In this document: positions 39,801-53,288 of the stretch, piece by piece | Position numbering within the stretch: position 1 is the first letter of the stretch | How the letters are laid out: each line of letters opens with the position of its first letter | Assembly (NCBI GenBank): GCA_005281725.1 | Contig: SSBO01000003.1 | Location: forward strand, 3,523,824-3,587,823 | DNA from: Wuchereria bancrofti | Taxonomy: Eukaryota; Nematoda; Chromadorea; Rhabditida; Onchocercidae | DNA: 64,000 nt | Direction: 5' to 3' | Notes under the pieces: generated by a model | Databases searched by the model: none | Told to the model about the DNA's origin: nothing | Seen by the model: only the letters and a program-made list of their open reading frames with translations | Translations under genes and position numbers: made by a program

Positions 39801-42800
39801 CATGGTGGCAATTTGGATGCTTACCTATTTTAATTGTTTGATAAGACTGATAATGAATGTAACGTATGAAGTGAGGAACTGATAAAGCATTTAGGATTGA
39901 TTTCTTCATTTTCTGTTTACACTAAGTGAGCTTTCATATATCTTCCGGAAAATACCGTTGTGTTTGTACAGGAATACACATAAGTGATATTTTTACTATC
40001 CTTTGTATAAACATAAATTTAAGTATAATTTTAGAAAAAAAATTACAAAAATTAATTTTAAATCATTCAACTTAGCTATCATTTGAAAGTAATTTGTAAG
40101 CTCTCATTAATGATTTTAATTGTTAACTTATCATAAATATTAATTGAGATAAAAGAAAAGAATTAATTGCAAATTATCCTAAAGGCATCGAACAAATGAC
40201 CGAAAAATTTCCGAAAAGAAAGATCCTTAGCAAATAACCATAAATGGACATCAAGTGGACATTAGTTGATAAATACAAATTGTTTCAAAAATAGTCAAAA
40301 GGAAAAGAAGAAAAAAATTAATTTCCATAAATTAATTTAGCAAAAAGTGAAGAATAATGATGAAATAAAATAATTTGAAAATATTCAAAATGTATGAATA
40401 TAATATTACTAAGATAAATCTAAATTATTTGAAGAGAAAAAGAAAAGCAATCTTAATGGATTATTATAGAAGTGAACAAAAATTCATTTCATCGCTTTCT
40501 AGTTGCTATTAGATGCCTTTCTCTCTTGAAGATAACGATGATGGCTAGGGTAGGTAACGATGATGGGTAGGGTAGGTAATCTTATGAAAGTCTCCATAAT
40601 AGGACATCATCATATTTAGTGAAAGCGGGTAGCGCGGCGGGGGATTTGTGGGAGACGAAAGGGAAGAAGGAAGGAAGCGAAAAGGAAAGATAATGGAGCG
40701 CAAAGGATAAACAGCTGCCGTTCGGTGTGATTTTGATCGATGACCATAGATGGACATACTTTCCCACAAATCCTTTTTTTTTCTTCATATTTATTAACTT
40801 AACACTAATACTAAACTCGCATTGTTCATAGTTCTTTGAATCATTTTTTTAATTGTGTAATAATACGGTTTTCATTAATTTTTTTTTTAATGGATTAAAG
40901 CGGTAATATCTCGTACTTATATGTATATATATAAACATATTTGTATCTAATTCTTGATAAAAAAAGTGCTATGGTAATTAATTGTAATCATCATCATTAC
41001 ATCATCGTCATTATCATCATTATCATGTCTTTATCATAACTTTATTTTAAGAGGGTTTGACAATTGTGCTAGGTATATCTTTTAGGCTTACATAGCGATT
41101 TTTTTTTCAGCTTGAAATATAGCAGAAACGCACAACTAGATTCATTTTTTTGACGCATGCGCAACTATTCCCACGTAACTAGCCTCATCTTCCTGATGCC
41201 TTAAGTTATGTCTAGCAAAGTTTTACTAGCAAGTTTAAATGGTGATAACAAAATTTGTTAAGTGATAGGTTCAGTTAGGACATTCATTTCAGATCTGTCT
41301 GATTCATAACGGACATACCGATTATATGTGCATGTCATTATCACTAGTATAGCTTTTGTGATCTCATAGAGATATGCAAAAGTGGAAGTTACTAAATATA
41401 GGTTATATTGGCATTATTATTTTATGGTATAGTAATTAACCTGAGATAACGATATACATTTGAGGTAATTATTTGCTCGAGTGCTTGAGGTAAATTACCC
41501 GATCGAGTGTTATTTACAAATGTTATTAAAAGTACTAGAAGAAAAAGAGAATAGTTTAGAAGATCACAAATTATTTTCATTATCTAAGTATTATCGTAAC
41601 AATTTGTAGTATTTTGCCAGTTAAAGTTTAAATATTCTAACTTTTTATGAAAATAATATTATATTAGAGAATTGACAAGCTATAATATATTAACTGATAA
41701 ATATTTAAATCATAAAAATTACATAAAAATGTAATTAGTTTGATATATTATAAACTAATTTTTGTCCTTTAGTTTAAATTAATTCATTTTTACTTTATTT
41801 TGAAATGTACGATAGAATAATTATTTCTACTTTTTGTTTCATAAAATACAAAGGGAGATTTAAATGACGATTAATTGGAATATTATCACAAAAGAATAAA
41901 ATAAAAAATACTTTGTTCAAAATGATATATCAATTGGAAATTTTTTTGCTTTTCATTTTCATGAAATTTTTATTATTTTCTTTTTTTAACCATTTTTTCT
42001 AAAAAAAAGCTATTTGTAACTTTTTATTTTTAGAAAAATTTCACATAAAATTAATTAAACATGTGAATTTTCAAAATGATTATAACTTGAAAATTTCTCT
42101 AATAGCAGTAAAATATATGTCATTATTTTGAATTCGATTCATGTTATTTTAATGAATTACAATTTAAAGTTATTAGATGATGTTTTTTTTTCTTCTAATT
42201 TATGAAATTGTATTAAATAACATTTTTTAGATCATACCTTTGGTATGCATCAACATCCTTCAATTTCCGGAAGTTGCCAATTGTCAACAAATAATTCAAC
42301 TGAAGTATATTTATTTACTTGACTTTTGTTTTTTACAAAAATACCACAAATCATTTAAGATTCACAAATTTTTTCCCAAAAATCTGTTACTAAAATTATC
42401 ATAACTTTATTATTATTATTATTATTATTATTATTGTTATTACTATTATTATTATTATTATTGTCATCGGTGTGTTCGATGAGATCAGATAATACTTATA
42501 ATTTACTTAATGAGAATCTCATACTAATGGGTGGTGATCAATAATTGTCTTACGTGTAGACGTGAATTATAGGGTGGAATAAGTGATCGATCTCAACGTG
42601 AAGCTAGGAGTGCAGTACTTTCGAATGATTCGAAAGGTTTTGTTTATATTTGTTATTAATTAAAAATTAAAATTCCAAGTTGATAGTTTTGCTTGGTAAA
42701 TATTTAAGTATAAGTTCAATGTAGATTTAATTCTAAAATTTAAAACAATATATTAATATTTGAACTTCCAAAAATATGACGCTAGGAAGGTAGAAAATTA

Positions 42801-45800
42801 TTACATAAAATATAAAATGATATATAAAATGAAATTCCAAATCCATAATTACTTTAAAAATTTTCAGAAAATACGCAGAAATTTGACAATTGACTAATAC
42901 TTTCATAAATTATATTCCAGATTTTACTTTAATGGATTATATTTTCATTAATTTTTCAAGAACAATTTATTCGAGGAAGTTTTTTTCAGAGGAAAGCACA
43001 CAGTTGTATGATGGATTACGGATGCCAAAATCTTCCGTACATGGAACAAAATCTGTTTCAGTCTTTCAAGTACAAACTTTCCATTTATTTTACATACATA
43101 TTTATATGAGTTTTTAGAAATTACTAAGTAATGTTTAATAAAAATTTGATATAAAGCTAGAAATCTCTTAACTTCATTTATTAATAATGGATAAAAAGTT
43201 ATACTTAAGATGCCTTTTTGAGATTGAATAACTAACAATATTTGATATTGTTATTTGAAATTTATCAAATGTAAATAATCTATGTTTACTTATTATACAA
43301 TTTTATAGGATCCAAGTTCAACTCAATCGCAACGATTGTCATTCGATGAGAATTTACCAACATTGACGGGTTTGCTCATTACAATTATCATTTGAATATT
43401 AATTTTGAAAATTTTTATTTGAAATTTACAAAATAGAGCAATGAAATGATACATATATATATACATAAAAAAAAAATATTGTAAAATTATTTTTGATATT
43501 TCAAGAAATATAATTTATTTATAAAATCAATAATATATGAAAATGATAAAAAAATAGCTACTAGTGATAAATCAAAGTAACTACAACAATACAAATTTTT
43601 TTATTATCTTCCCAGGAATAAATCAGTTAGTAATTTTATTGTACAACTTATACTTTTCGTATAATTTGTTTCATGCTAACCTGAAAACTCTTTACATTAC
43701 TATTTTGTCTATCTGTCATATTTGTTATTATTATTAAATGACGTTAACATTATTCAGTATGCTAAGACGACAGCATAAATAAGATTTCTTGCTTTGGCAT
43801 ATCGATAAATTTTAAACATACAATTTTTTTTCATTTAGAAATAATTTAAACCACAATTATTTATCTAAATCATCGGGCTTTTATAATCTTGAAAATTAAT
43901 GTTCAGATCTTTTCAGGCATTAATGTCAGTATAAATTATGATTCATTCTATTATTTTTTAGTTTCAAAACTTAAAAACTATCACTCGAATTCAAAATAAA
44001 ATGATCTGTCACACTGTAAAAGTTTAAGAAGAGGAAGAGTAAAAATAAAGCAAAAAATTTATTTTTCAGCTGTTAATTTAAATGTGAGTTCACATATGGA
44101 AGATATACGTAAACGTAAAGCTCTGAAGATGCGAAATATTACGGTTGGAAATCAACAATGCATGAATGTGATTAAAAGTGAACGGAATGGAAATCACTTA
44201 AATGATAGAATTGGTGAAAGACAAAATAGAAATAAATCTAAATTTGAATGGAATTTAAAAAATCAAAGGAATGGATGTAAAAATTCGGATGGAAATAACG
44301 GTAAATGGAAGGAAAAATTTGGAATCAATCAAAAAAATTATGGAATAAGGAATGGAAATGAACGAGAAATTAAACTGAATCGAAATGCCCACTGCTGTCA
44401 AAGAGATTATGAAGGATCAAGTGGAAATGTAAATGAAATTAAATGGAACAGAAATATGCTAATAGATCAAAATGATTATGAAAAATCGAGTGGGAATAGG
44501 TGTAAAATTAAGTGTAAAAGAAATATCGCTAAAAGTTTGAAACGAAACGGAAATGAAATCGAAATTATTACGGGTCGAAGTGATAATGATGAATTAGGTG
44601 GAAATAGAGCAATATATAACGGGAATACTCGTAAGGGTCAAAATGTTCATGAAGAATCAGGTAGAAGTAGAATTCGAACCAAACAAAACGGCAATACGTG
44701 TAGCAATCAAGGTGATATTGAAGAGCGGAATAGAAACGGAGATGAAATTAAAAGGAACGGAAATAGTTTAATAGATCAAAATGATGGTGATGAATTGAAT
44801 GAGAATGAAGGTGAATGCAATGAAAGTGATCGAATAAATCAAAATGAAATTGAAGAAACGGTTGGAAATGGAACTCAACAGAATAGTGGAAATGGCGAAG
44901 AAGCAAATAGTGGTTTTCCGCGGAAGACAAAAACATTGGGACTTCTTTGCCGAAAGTTTGTTTTAGTCATTAATTTCCCCAAAATTTTCAATATTTTATT
45001 CAATGATGAACTTATTTAATAATTCTAGAAAACATTTGCAAATTTTTTTTTCAATTTTTTTTACAAAATTACAAACTTAGTTTTTTATTTCTTTGTTTCT
45101 TTTTTGGTTTGTTTATTTTACAAATTCTTCATTTGAATTTCCTTTTTTCTCTTCATATATGAATTAATAATTTGAATTGAAGTTCTAAATTTAAATTTTG
45201 AGGAATTTGAAAATAACTTCAAATTAATTGTGAATATTTATTTTCGATGAAATTCATTTCTCTTTTTCTTAAGACTTAAAAAGATTATAAATTTCTCTAT
45301 CAGTTTTTATCATTTTGTTACAAAATGTTTGCTTTTTAGATTCTTTCTGAAAGTACTTGAGTATGTAGAATCTGGCGATAACAAAATCAATCTTGAAACA
45401 ATCGCATGTTCTATGGGTATATTAAAAGTTTGAAAAAAATTTCAAAAAAAAGTCAGCCGGGAGAAATCTACAGAGAAATTGATATAATTACTGATTATGT
45501 ATTATTAATATGGGAATTTATTATGATTTGAAATATTGAAATACATAATACTTTTTCTGTTTTTTTTATTGATAAATGTTAATTGACATAGAATACAAAC
45601 TGTGTCAAATTTCCTGATAGTTAGAACTTTTGTTTAATACTGAGATCATCTTGGATCCTCAATAGCTTAAATTGAAATAATTTTTGAATTTCAGAAGTTG
45701 AGAAGCGTCGAATCTACGATGTTGTAAATGTTATGGAAGCTTTAGGAGCTATGGAAAAATCACATAAAAGCTTCTATACTTGGAAGGGTCTAGATAATTT

Positions 45801-48800
45801 GCCATCTACTCTGCATACCCTCAAGGTATATTTGATTTTTTTTTTTTGTTTCGACCAGCAAATAATTTTCAGGAAAGTTGATTCGAAAATGGTTATTCCA
45901 AAGAAATAAAAAAATAACTAGTATAATGGATAATGGGAATTAAAATTTGTCTTATTGGAAATCAGTTGATTTGCTTCATTTTCTTTTTTCCAGTACTGCT
46001 TTTAAAATTGTATACAGTGTTAAATTTATCAAAGTCTTTTTTTTCATTTTCATACATTAAAATTTTAGCAGATTCCAAATATTCGTAATATTGGAATTTT
46101 ATTTTAGATAGAAGCAAATAAAGAAGGTATATATGAAAAAGTTTTAATGACACAGCATATAATGACACGATTCATGGAAATACCCAATAGGAATGGAAAT
46201 ATCAGTGGTAACTAATATCGGTCTTCTTTTTTTTTCTTTTACTTAGGATAATCTTTAATTTTTCTTCTTTATTTTCTTTTAAGAGAAAAATAGCAAAATA
46301 AAACCGTTTATTGTTAATAGACTGATTTTGTAAGTTTTGTATTGTCAATTATTGTTTAATTATTTGAAAATTAAAAAATATATAAATAATGAAATTCATA
46401 CAATTTTAACTTAATAATAATGCTATATTTATTTGTATCCAAATTATTATTTTCCAAGTAACTGACTAGTTCCTGTAAATTTTGGAAGATGAAAGATGAT
46501 ATTTCACTGCTGAATTATTTAAGCATCATCTGTCAGTAATGCTGGACCTTCGCATGCATCTGATGACAATAGCTTTGCCATTGAAGAACAGTCAAATTCA
46601 TTAGGAAATAATGATAGCGCAAATGTCTCATCGAGGCAATCTGGTTCAAAGAAAAAGGAAAGTAAACGCCAACGTGGATTAAACTCGCTAACATATTTAT
46701 GCAGATATTTTTTCAAGATTTTAATTGTTGGATTGGTTGGTTTTATTATTATTATTCTCATTCTTATTATTATTATTATTGTTGCAAGTAAACTGTCCCA
46801 ACTTTCAATTACCGAAGTCCTTTTATAATCTCTAAAAAATTTTGAGGTAAACGGAACGATATTTAATATTAATGAAATTAAATAGACTGGATGCTGTGGT
46901 CATTGTTAAAAAAGTTATTCTTTTGATTCTCATTTATTTAACATTCTCATAATCATAAATGATATTAGCATTGATTTTTCAAACGTTTATAGGATTATCA
47001 ACCTGATTATAAGGTAAGTTTGGACGTTGCAAGTACCATACTAATTAAGGATCCCGAAATTGATGGTTGCAAGCCACCGGATCGTAGTAAGTTTTTCTTA
47101 GAAATTTTCTTTGAGATTTCTTTTTCAAAACTTATGGTAATAGAATGAGACAGCCCTAGAAAAACAATGAACTTTTAGAAAAATTTAAATTATATTTCAA
47201 AAATAGCTGGAAATCGTTTGTTATGTAAATTCAAAAAGATTCGTTGAATTTGTCTAATTTACAGTTATTTAAATTCGAATTAATTTAATATTAGGTCGAT
47301 GCCGACGAATCTACGATGTTGCAAATGTTCTGATTTCATTGCGATTAATTGAACGCAGAATGTTTACTTTTGGAACGAAGAAAATTCCACTCTTCGTCTA
47401 TTGTGGCCCTAAAATTATTGGTAAAAACATTATTAAAATTTGTTAATCCATACAAACTAACAATTCGTCGTAATTATTTCGTTGTTGACAGAAGCGTTTT
47501 TAAAATATTTTCAGAAAATGGTAAATTCGACTTCTTTCATCATATTCGATTCAATAAGCTGTCGATAAAACTGAAAAATTCAGAAGAAAAGAAAGCATAT
47601 GAAGTGGAAGAAGGCAATTTGGAAATATTCTTTCTTAAGCGGTAATTAATTGCTTTTTTTTCATTTTTAAAACTATTAAAATTTTTTTAAAAAAAAACTA
47701 TTTAAAACTGTCCGATCATTTTCAAACTTATTTCTTATTATTTCTGCTAATTTCTCTTTAAAATCTTAATTTGATAAAAATAATAGTAATAGATCAAAGT
47801 GAAAAATGCATATTATTCAACACATTGAAATTAACAACTTATTAACTTATAAATATGCACGTAATATTTTGCAATGCTAAAATGTCTTTTTTTTAATTTA
47901 GAAGGCAAAAAAAGGCAAAAATTGAATCATCCGATGATGTTATCGAGCCAGCAGAGAAGCGAAGTAAAATTGAAGGAACAGATTCGATTCAGGAAAACAT
48001 AGATCTTAATAAAGAAAATGTTCCAACCGTTTTAATTAATCAGGTTATTCCATCATCGGATCCTACTACTTCAATGCCAATTATACGTCCTCAACCGCAG
48101 GTATAGTAATTTTTGAGTTATTTTAAAATTTTAATTCATATTAGATTCAGATTTCTTTTTTACTTTTACCATTATATCATGTTTAGCTATATAGCGTTAC
48201 CGTACGTTGGTGCAATGTCAATGTCACAGATTTTCAATTACCCGTTGAACTTTGACCTTTGAAGTTAAATAATAGGTGATGATGCAATTGAGTTGAATAA
48301 TATGGAGTTTTTTTCTTTTTCTTGTCATACTGTGGGATAATAATGCAATGTAATATTTGGATCATTGGAATAATTTTTTTTTCGCATCCATTGATATATT
48401 TTTAAACTTTAATTAATTCATTAATTAATTCTTATGGAAGTGAAATTTGGAAGTTAAACTTTTCTGTTTTTTTTCTTTCAGAAAATTACTGATTTAACAT
48501 CATTTCCTGCTTCTCAGACATTCTCACCTTCCAATGATTTACAATCATTTGTTAAACAATCAGCTCTTAATCACTTTTCGCCAATGGGAATTCGTTCACA
48601 ACAATTTCTATCATTCAATCCAACTATGATCCTTTCAAGCAATGGTGATATGCTTCATAATGTTAACTCATCACAAATTCCCATGCAGCAAAATCATTTC
48701 AATTATTTATCAATTGCTTATCCGTTTTCATCAATGGCATTTTTCCAACAACCATGTGGTCCAACAATTAATGCTACAACTGCAAGTTATACTGCTTATA

Positions 48801-49377
48801 ATAACAATCCTACCAACAATCCTTTTTTTACCAATTCGAGAAATACGCTAAGATCATCTATGTTTAATATCGATTCAATATTGGGTAATAGAGAAACTCA
48901 CACAGGTAATCAAGGTTAAAATTTTATTTGTCAATAAATAATAAATCATTTCTAAATCAGATTTCAATTCTATAAATAATTCAACTTTTTCTTTAAGCTT
49001 AATTTAATATCAAAGAATTAAATTGCATTTTTGAATTATCTTTTTTTTTCTTTTGCAATTTGTAATTTACAATTATCCACAATTTCCTTTCTTTATATCC
49101 ATATAAATTATATTTTAATAGATAATGAAATGAAACATCCTACTTCTATCAGTCAACCTACTATAAATCAAACAGATCAAAATTCATTGCTTCATCAATG
49201 CTCGTAAGTTTTTTAATAGTTTTCTTGCTTTATTTATTTTTTTTATAATGAAAAAATTTTATAGCAGAAAACAAGAAAGAAAGAAAGAATTATTTATACA
49301 TAACTTTAGCTTATTTCAGAGATATCTTATTCAACTACTCTTCAATATTTGACCCAAATAAAAAGCAGTATGACTAA
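36839..49377 (+). CDS. efl-3: Atypical E2F transcription factor with two DNA-binding domains (E2F7/8, EFL-3 type, 937 aa)
   Basis: Exons: 36839-36866, 42231-42304, 42573-42636, 42990-43069, 43309-43369, 44070-44955, 45340-45416, 45695-45825, 46108-46207, 46524-46726, 46993-47086, 47295-47420, 47515-47641, 47902-48100, 48482-48905, 49122-49203, 49320-49377; all phases close. Two E2F winged-helix domains show the atypical class, which represses E2F targets without a DP partner. DBD1 (about 388-467) has LGLLCRK and RRIYDVVNVMEALG (428-441). DBD2 (about 549-641) has SLTYLCRYFFK, SLDVASTIL and RRIYDVANVLISLRLI (603-618). Between the N-terminus and DBD1 lies a roughly 260-residue Asn/Lys/Glu-rich insert with degenerate 23-residue repeats. 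The C-terminal third is Ser/Asn/Gln-rich and has no domain I recognise. Intron 1 is 5.4 kb and carries E2F-like sites. Exon 1 (nine residues) is uncertain; an in-frame ATG in exon 2 (42246) could be used. The last exon has an alternative reading, see findings. Confidence 0.92.
37226..37234 (-). promoter_or_regulatory. E2F-type site 1 in E2F intron 1
   Basis: GGCGCCAAA on the plus strand reads TTTGGCGCC on the minus strand, matching the E2F consensus TTTSGCGC, 0.36 kb after exon 1. Confidence 0.5.
38181..38191 (-). promoter_or_regulatory. E2F-type site 2 in E2F intron 1
   Basis: TTCGCGCCAAA reads TTTGGCGCGAA on the minus strand, a full match to the strong E2F consensus; site 3 follows after 12 bases. 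Confidence 0.55.
38204..38211 (+). promoter_or_regulatory. E2F-type site 3 in E2F intron 1
   Basis: TTTCCCGC, the other common E2F core, close to site 2. Confidence 0.5.
38675..38865. repeat. GA-rich tract followed by CT-rich tract in E2F intron 1
   Basis: 38675-38810 is almost purely purine (GAGA and GGGAGA units). 38820-38862 is mostly pyrimidine (TCTC, CCTTCC). The two halves are partly complementary. Confidence 0.8.
38889..38897 (-). promoter_or_regulatory. E2F-type site 4 in E2F intron 1
   Basis: GGCGCGAAA reads TTTCGCGCC on the minus strand; it follows the purine/pyrimidine tract. Confidence 0.5.
40533..40577. repeat. Two-copy 22-bp tandem duplication in E2F intron 1
   Basis: Two adjacent copies of AACGATGATGG(C/G)TAGGGTAGGT starting at about 40534 and 40556. 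They lie at the edge of a GC-rich patch that runs to about 40773. Confidence 0.8.
42408..42463. repeat. (ATT)n microsatellite in E2F intron
   Basis: ATT triplets with two GTT/ACT interruptions, between exons 2 and 3. Confidence 0.9.
44372..44509 (+). repeat. Coding 69-bp tandem repeats in the E2F Asn-rich insert
   Basis: Two adjacent 69-bp units, 44372-44440 and 44441-44509, encode KLNRNAHCCQRDYEGSSGN... and KWNRNMLIDQNDYEKSSGN..., matching at 12 or more of 23 positions. More degenerate copies extend to about 44850. Confidence 0.8.
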
Positions 49378-52300
49378 TCCATTAGTAAGTTTTAACATAT
49401 CAAATTAGTAGAAGAAAAAAACGAATCTACAGCAAACAGATTTTCAGATTTGTCAATTTGTTTTCTTTTTCTCAATTATCATCGTCTATTCCATTTCGGA
49501 ATATTAGTAAATGTATCTGTCATTCTTTCCACTCACACAATTCGATATATTTATATTTATAAATTTTCAGATTATTATCAGTAATTTATTTATTTTTCCT
49601 TTTTCAGCATATATTGATTGGAAATAACAGTGATAGCAATCTAACGGTGTGGTAATTTCGTATAATATTTTATTCAACAAACAGTATTAAATTTCTAATT
49701 AACTAATTTTCATAAAGATATGATTCATCTTTAAAATTTCTACTCGATGATATGACTAATTCTAAATGAAGTATTAATTATTGTTTGTTTGCTATTCATA
49801 TATATATATATATATGTACATGTATTTGTTTATTTGTTTATGTGATTCTTTATTTTATTTGCTCTCATTTGTAGATTTGTTAGTCTTTTGTTCCTTTTTT
49901 TGAATTATTTTGCCATATTTTATTTTTTTAAAGAATACTATTTTTTTTTTTATAATTATATTTAAATGAAATTTCTAGTTCATTATGTTATATTAACTAA
50001 TGCATTAATAACGGGATATTTATCTATATTATTTGGTAATTTTAGTAACGGTGAAGTTTATATTAATGGTTTGTTCAAAGTTATTTTTATATGTATGTAT
50101 TCATTTATTTTTGATTAAAATAAAACCTTTCATTTATTGCGTTCCTTAATGATTTCCACAGATATACATATATAAAAATATATACATTTCACTTAATTAT
50201 TTTCAAATTTAGTTATTTCTAAATTTCTAATAATTATGCTTCTACTTTTGTGAAAATTAGCTAATTAGAAATTTAATAGTTTTGTTTTTTTTGAAAAAAT
50301 ATTACACTTTAATTTTTTTTCTTTTTTTAACCATAAATTTTATTCTCTTAATTTTATATTTTAATCTATTTTTTTTCGAAAAGGTATAGCTTTTTTGGGG
50401 GTTTTCATTTTACGTGCAATTGTTTAAAGTTGAATAATTTGAGTTCTTTATAATATTTTAAAAAACTTTATTTCTAGCTTTTTTATAGTCATCAAAATCT
50501 TCTATGTAGAATTCCCTTTTTTTTTAAAACTATTTTACTGTCATCATTTCTCACACATATGAATTCATACTTCATCTCATTATTTACTGCCTTGGACTGA
50601 CCCTCTACATTACTTACTTTTTGTCTTTCATTTTTCTACTTTAGTTGTTGGTAAATTTGAAATAATTTTTGGGGAAGACAATCGTCTAATGTTGGTAACA
50701 CTTTGTCTAATTAATTATTTTGATAAATATAATATTAAATACTGTCTTTTAACACATTAGCATAATTTTAAAAATGATTAAACATTAAGGGGAAAAAGAA
50801 AACATTTTGTTGATGATTAATTAAGAAAATTTAAAAAAAAATAAATTTTTGCGAGGGAAATAGTTATTGGGATTGATGAAATTGCTAAATTACCCGAATG
50901 GAACATTGTGGACTATTTTACTTCAACTAGGACTGTTCTTTAACTAAATTTTCAAATAATTATGATTTTAGATCTTTTTAAAGGAATGGAAATACGAAAT
51001 GAAAATTTTAAGAACAATGGAAATTGCATCAAAATTAAATAATTCAAATCTGAAATGTAATAAAGTTAATGAATGCATAAATAAATTTATATCAAAACAA
51101 TATAATGCGAGGAACTGGTGAAGAGAAAAAAAATAAAAAAAGCCGAGAAATTTGAAAGTCAATAAGTTATTAATAATTTAGCGGCACAAAATGAAATAAA
51201 ATAAATCAAACAGAAATAAAACATATCTTTGCTTTCTTAAAATAAAATTAATTTAACATCCAATAAAAATTTTGAAATCTTCCCTCCTTTCTTCTACTTT
51301 TTTCTCTCTCTCTCCTTTTCTTCCGCTCACTTTTCCGTCGTTTAATATTAATAAAATAAAAAGTAAAAATAAAAATAATACAAGCCCATAACTTTTTTTA
51401 TTCTTATCACTTAGCGCTCAATCAATTGTCTTATAACTGATTGATGATAGAACAGTTAAAAAGATGAAAATGAATTGAACTACAATTAATTATTAAAGTA
51501 TTAGAAAAATTCAGCTTTATTTTATGCATTAATCTAGATAAGTTTTCTTTCAATTAAATCAAAAAGTAACAATTTTTTTCGCATTATTTTAATTTAGCTA
51601 AGCCATAAATTAAAGATCTAAATAAAATGATTTCTATTCTCTAAAATTTGCAGTAGAATTAATTAGCAATGTTACGATAAATTAAATCTATGATTAAATT
51701 TGTATTGAAATTGTCAATCAGTTGAATTATTTATAAACTGTTTGAAATTTGCTCAATTCATTGATTTAAAAATTATTTTAAAAAATATGATTTGAAAATT
51801 ATACAAACATTTAAAAATAAAAATATATTTTCGTGAATCTTCGAAGAACTTTTTTTTTCTTTCTTTGCGCTAATATCGAATCATTGAACAGTTCCAATGT
51901 ACTATAATTAAAAACTAAAAGTAACAAAAAAGGAAAAAAGAAGTAATAAGTAAGTATTATGCAGGTAAATACTTAATAAGAAATCCATGAAATTCATCTC
52001 GATAATATAAAAAAATTTGAAATAGCAAAAAAAAGAAATTCGAATAACAGCAGCACTGCAAACATAAAATTTAACAATGTTATTTACTCAATTTTGATTT
52101 CAAATACTAATGCACTTAATATATGCGATATTTTAAAGAAATATTTTTAAAAAAGTTATTAATCAAAATGAAATTTGTATATTTAATATATATTTGTTTT
52201 TTTTCCAAACAACTCATTAGATTTTAAGTATTAAGATAATTAATAACAATTCGATTGATAAATACTATCTAAAATAATGCATCAAAAAAGTATAAACAAA

Positions 52301-53288
52301 TGAAATAAACCACACTAATTAATTATGAGTAATTCTAAAACCGCAACAATCAATAATAAACATAAATTGGTAATTAAAATGGAAAAATAAGAAAAATGTT
52401 TTGAAGTACATACAAAATGAGTTTCAGATATATGCTAGTCAAACATTCAACAAATTTTATTACTACCATTGATAACATTAATTGATAGTACTTTTGCTTT
52501 TGCGACCATATTGAAATACACAAAAACAAATTACTATTTATGAATTAAATTCAATTTAATATATTTTATTCCTGTAAAATCCTCAAAATATTAACAAAAT
52601 ATATTATTAAAATACTGCATAAATTGAAATTGTAGAAAAAAAGATGATCTAGAAAAATATTATAATTTACAAAATGAATGCTAACATTTTAATTATAATT
52701 AGCAAAACAAAAAAAGAAAACAGAAAACAAAACAAAAATAGCAAATATAAGAAGAGATCAATATAGAATGAAACATTTTAATATACCTAAGATTGCATTA
52801 CCTAAAATTTTAGATCAATCAGTACATTTTGCAGTATTGGTCTTCAAAACTTGTAATATCTCTCTCTCTCTCTCTCTCTCTCATCTCTCCATTATTTCCA
52901 AGTTTTAAAGATAGAAAAAAATTGTATATGCAAATTTGTTGGTTGATCACAGCACAATTATAGATCTTTTCCTGATTATTCTTGGTTGCAACAAAAAAAA
53001 AGAACTTTCAGAGAAGCATAATAGTTATGTTAGTACTCTCGAAAATTTACCTTTCTTTTCTTTTTTTTTCTATCGAAAATTTATTTTAGTAATTAAAACA
53101 TCAAATTTTGCTAATTTTCCTTTTTTGAGCTTTAATTAGAGATAATTAATTATAAGTTATAATGAATTATTGTTTTGTTCTAAATTTTTATTATTTATTA
53201 TTTTTATTGTTAAATTTTTATTATTTAACTTTTTTTTCATTTTTGTAATATATAATTTTCGAGTGCATTTTAAGTGAGTAATCAAATT
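49378..53288. other. AT-rich intergenic stretch
   Basis: Holds the 3' flank of the E2F gene, with a possible extra terminal exon at 49609-49655 discussed under findings, and a (CT)n microsatellite at 52859-52886. Otherwise A/T-rich sequence with no recognised exons. Confidence 0.55.
52859..52886. repeat. (CT)n microsatellite
   Basis: About 13 CT units. Confidence 0.9.

Noticed and set aside
40545..40788. Two minus-strand open frames of about 70 residues
   Set aside because: They are overlapping frames across a GC-rich intronic island with no exon signals; a regulatory patch is more likely.
44084..45019. A free-standing 311-residue Asn-rich protein
   Set aside because: The frame lacks its own ATG at that start, is preceded by TTTTTCAG, and ends in LGLLCRK at a donor that joins in phase to the first E2F DNA-binding domain.
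46519..46761. Minus-strand open frame of 80 residues
   Set aside because: It is the reverse complement of an E2F exon that codes convincingly on the plus strand.
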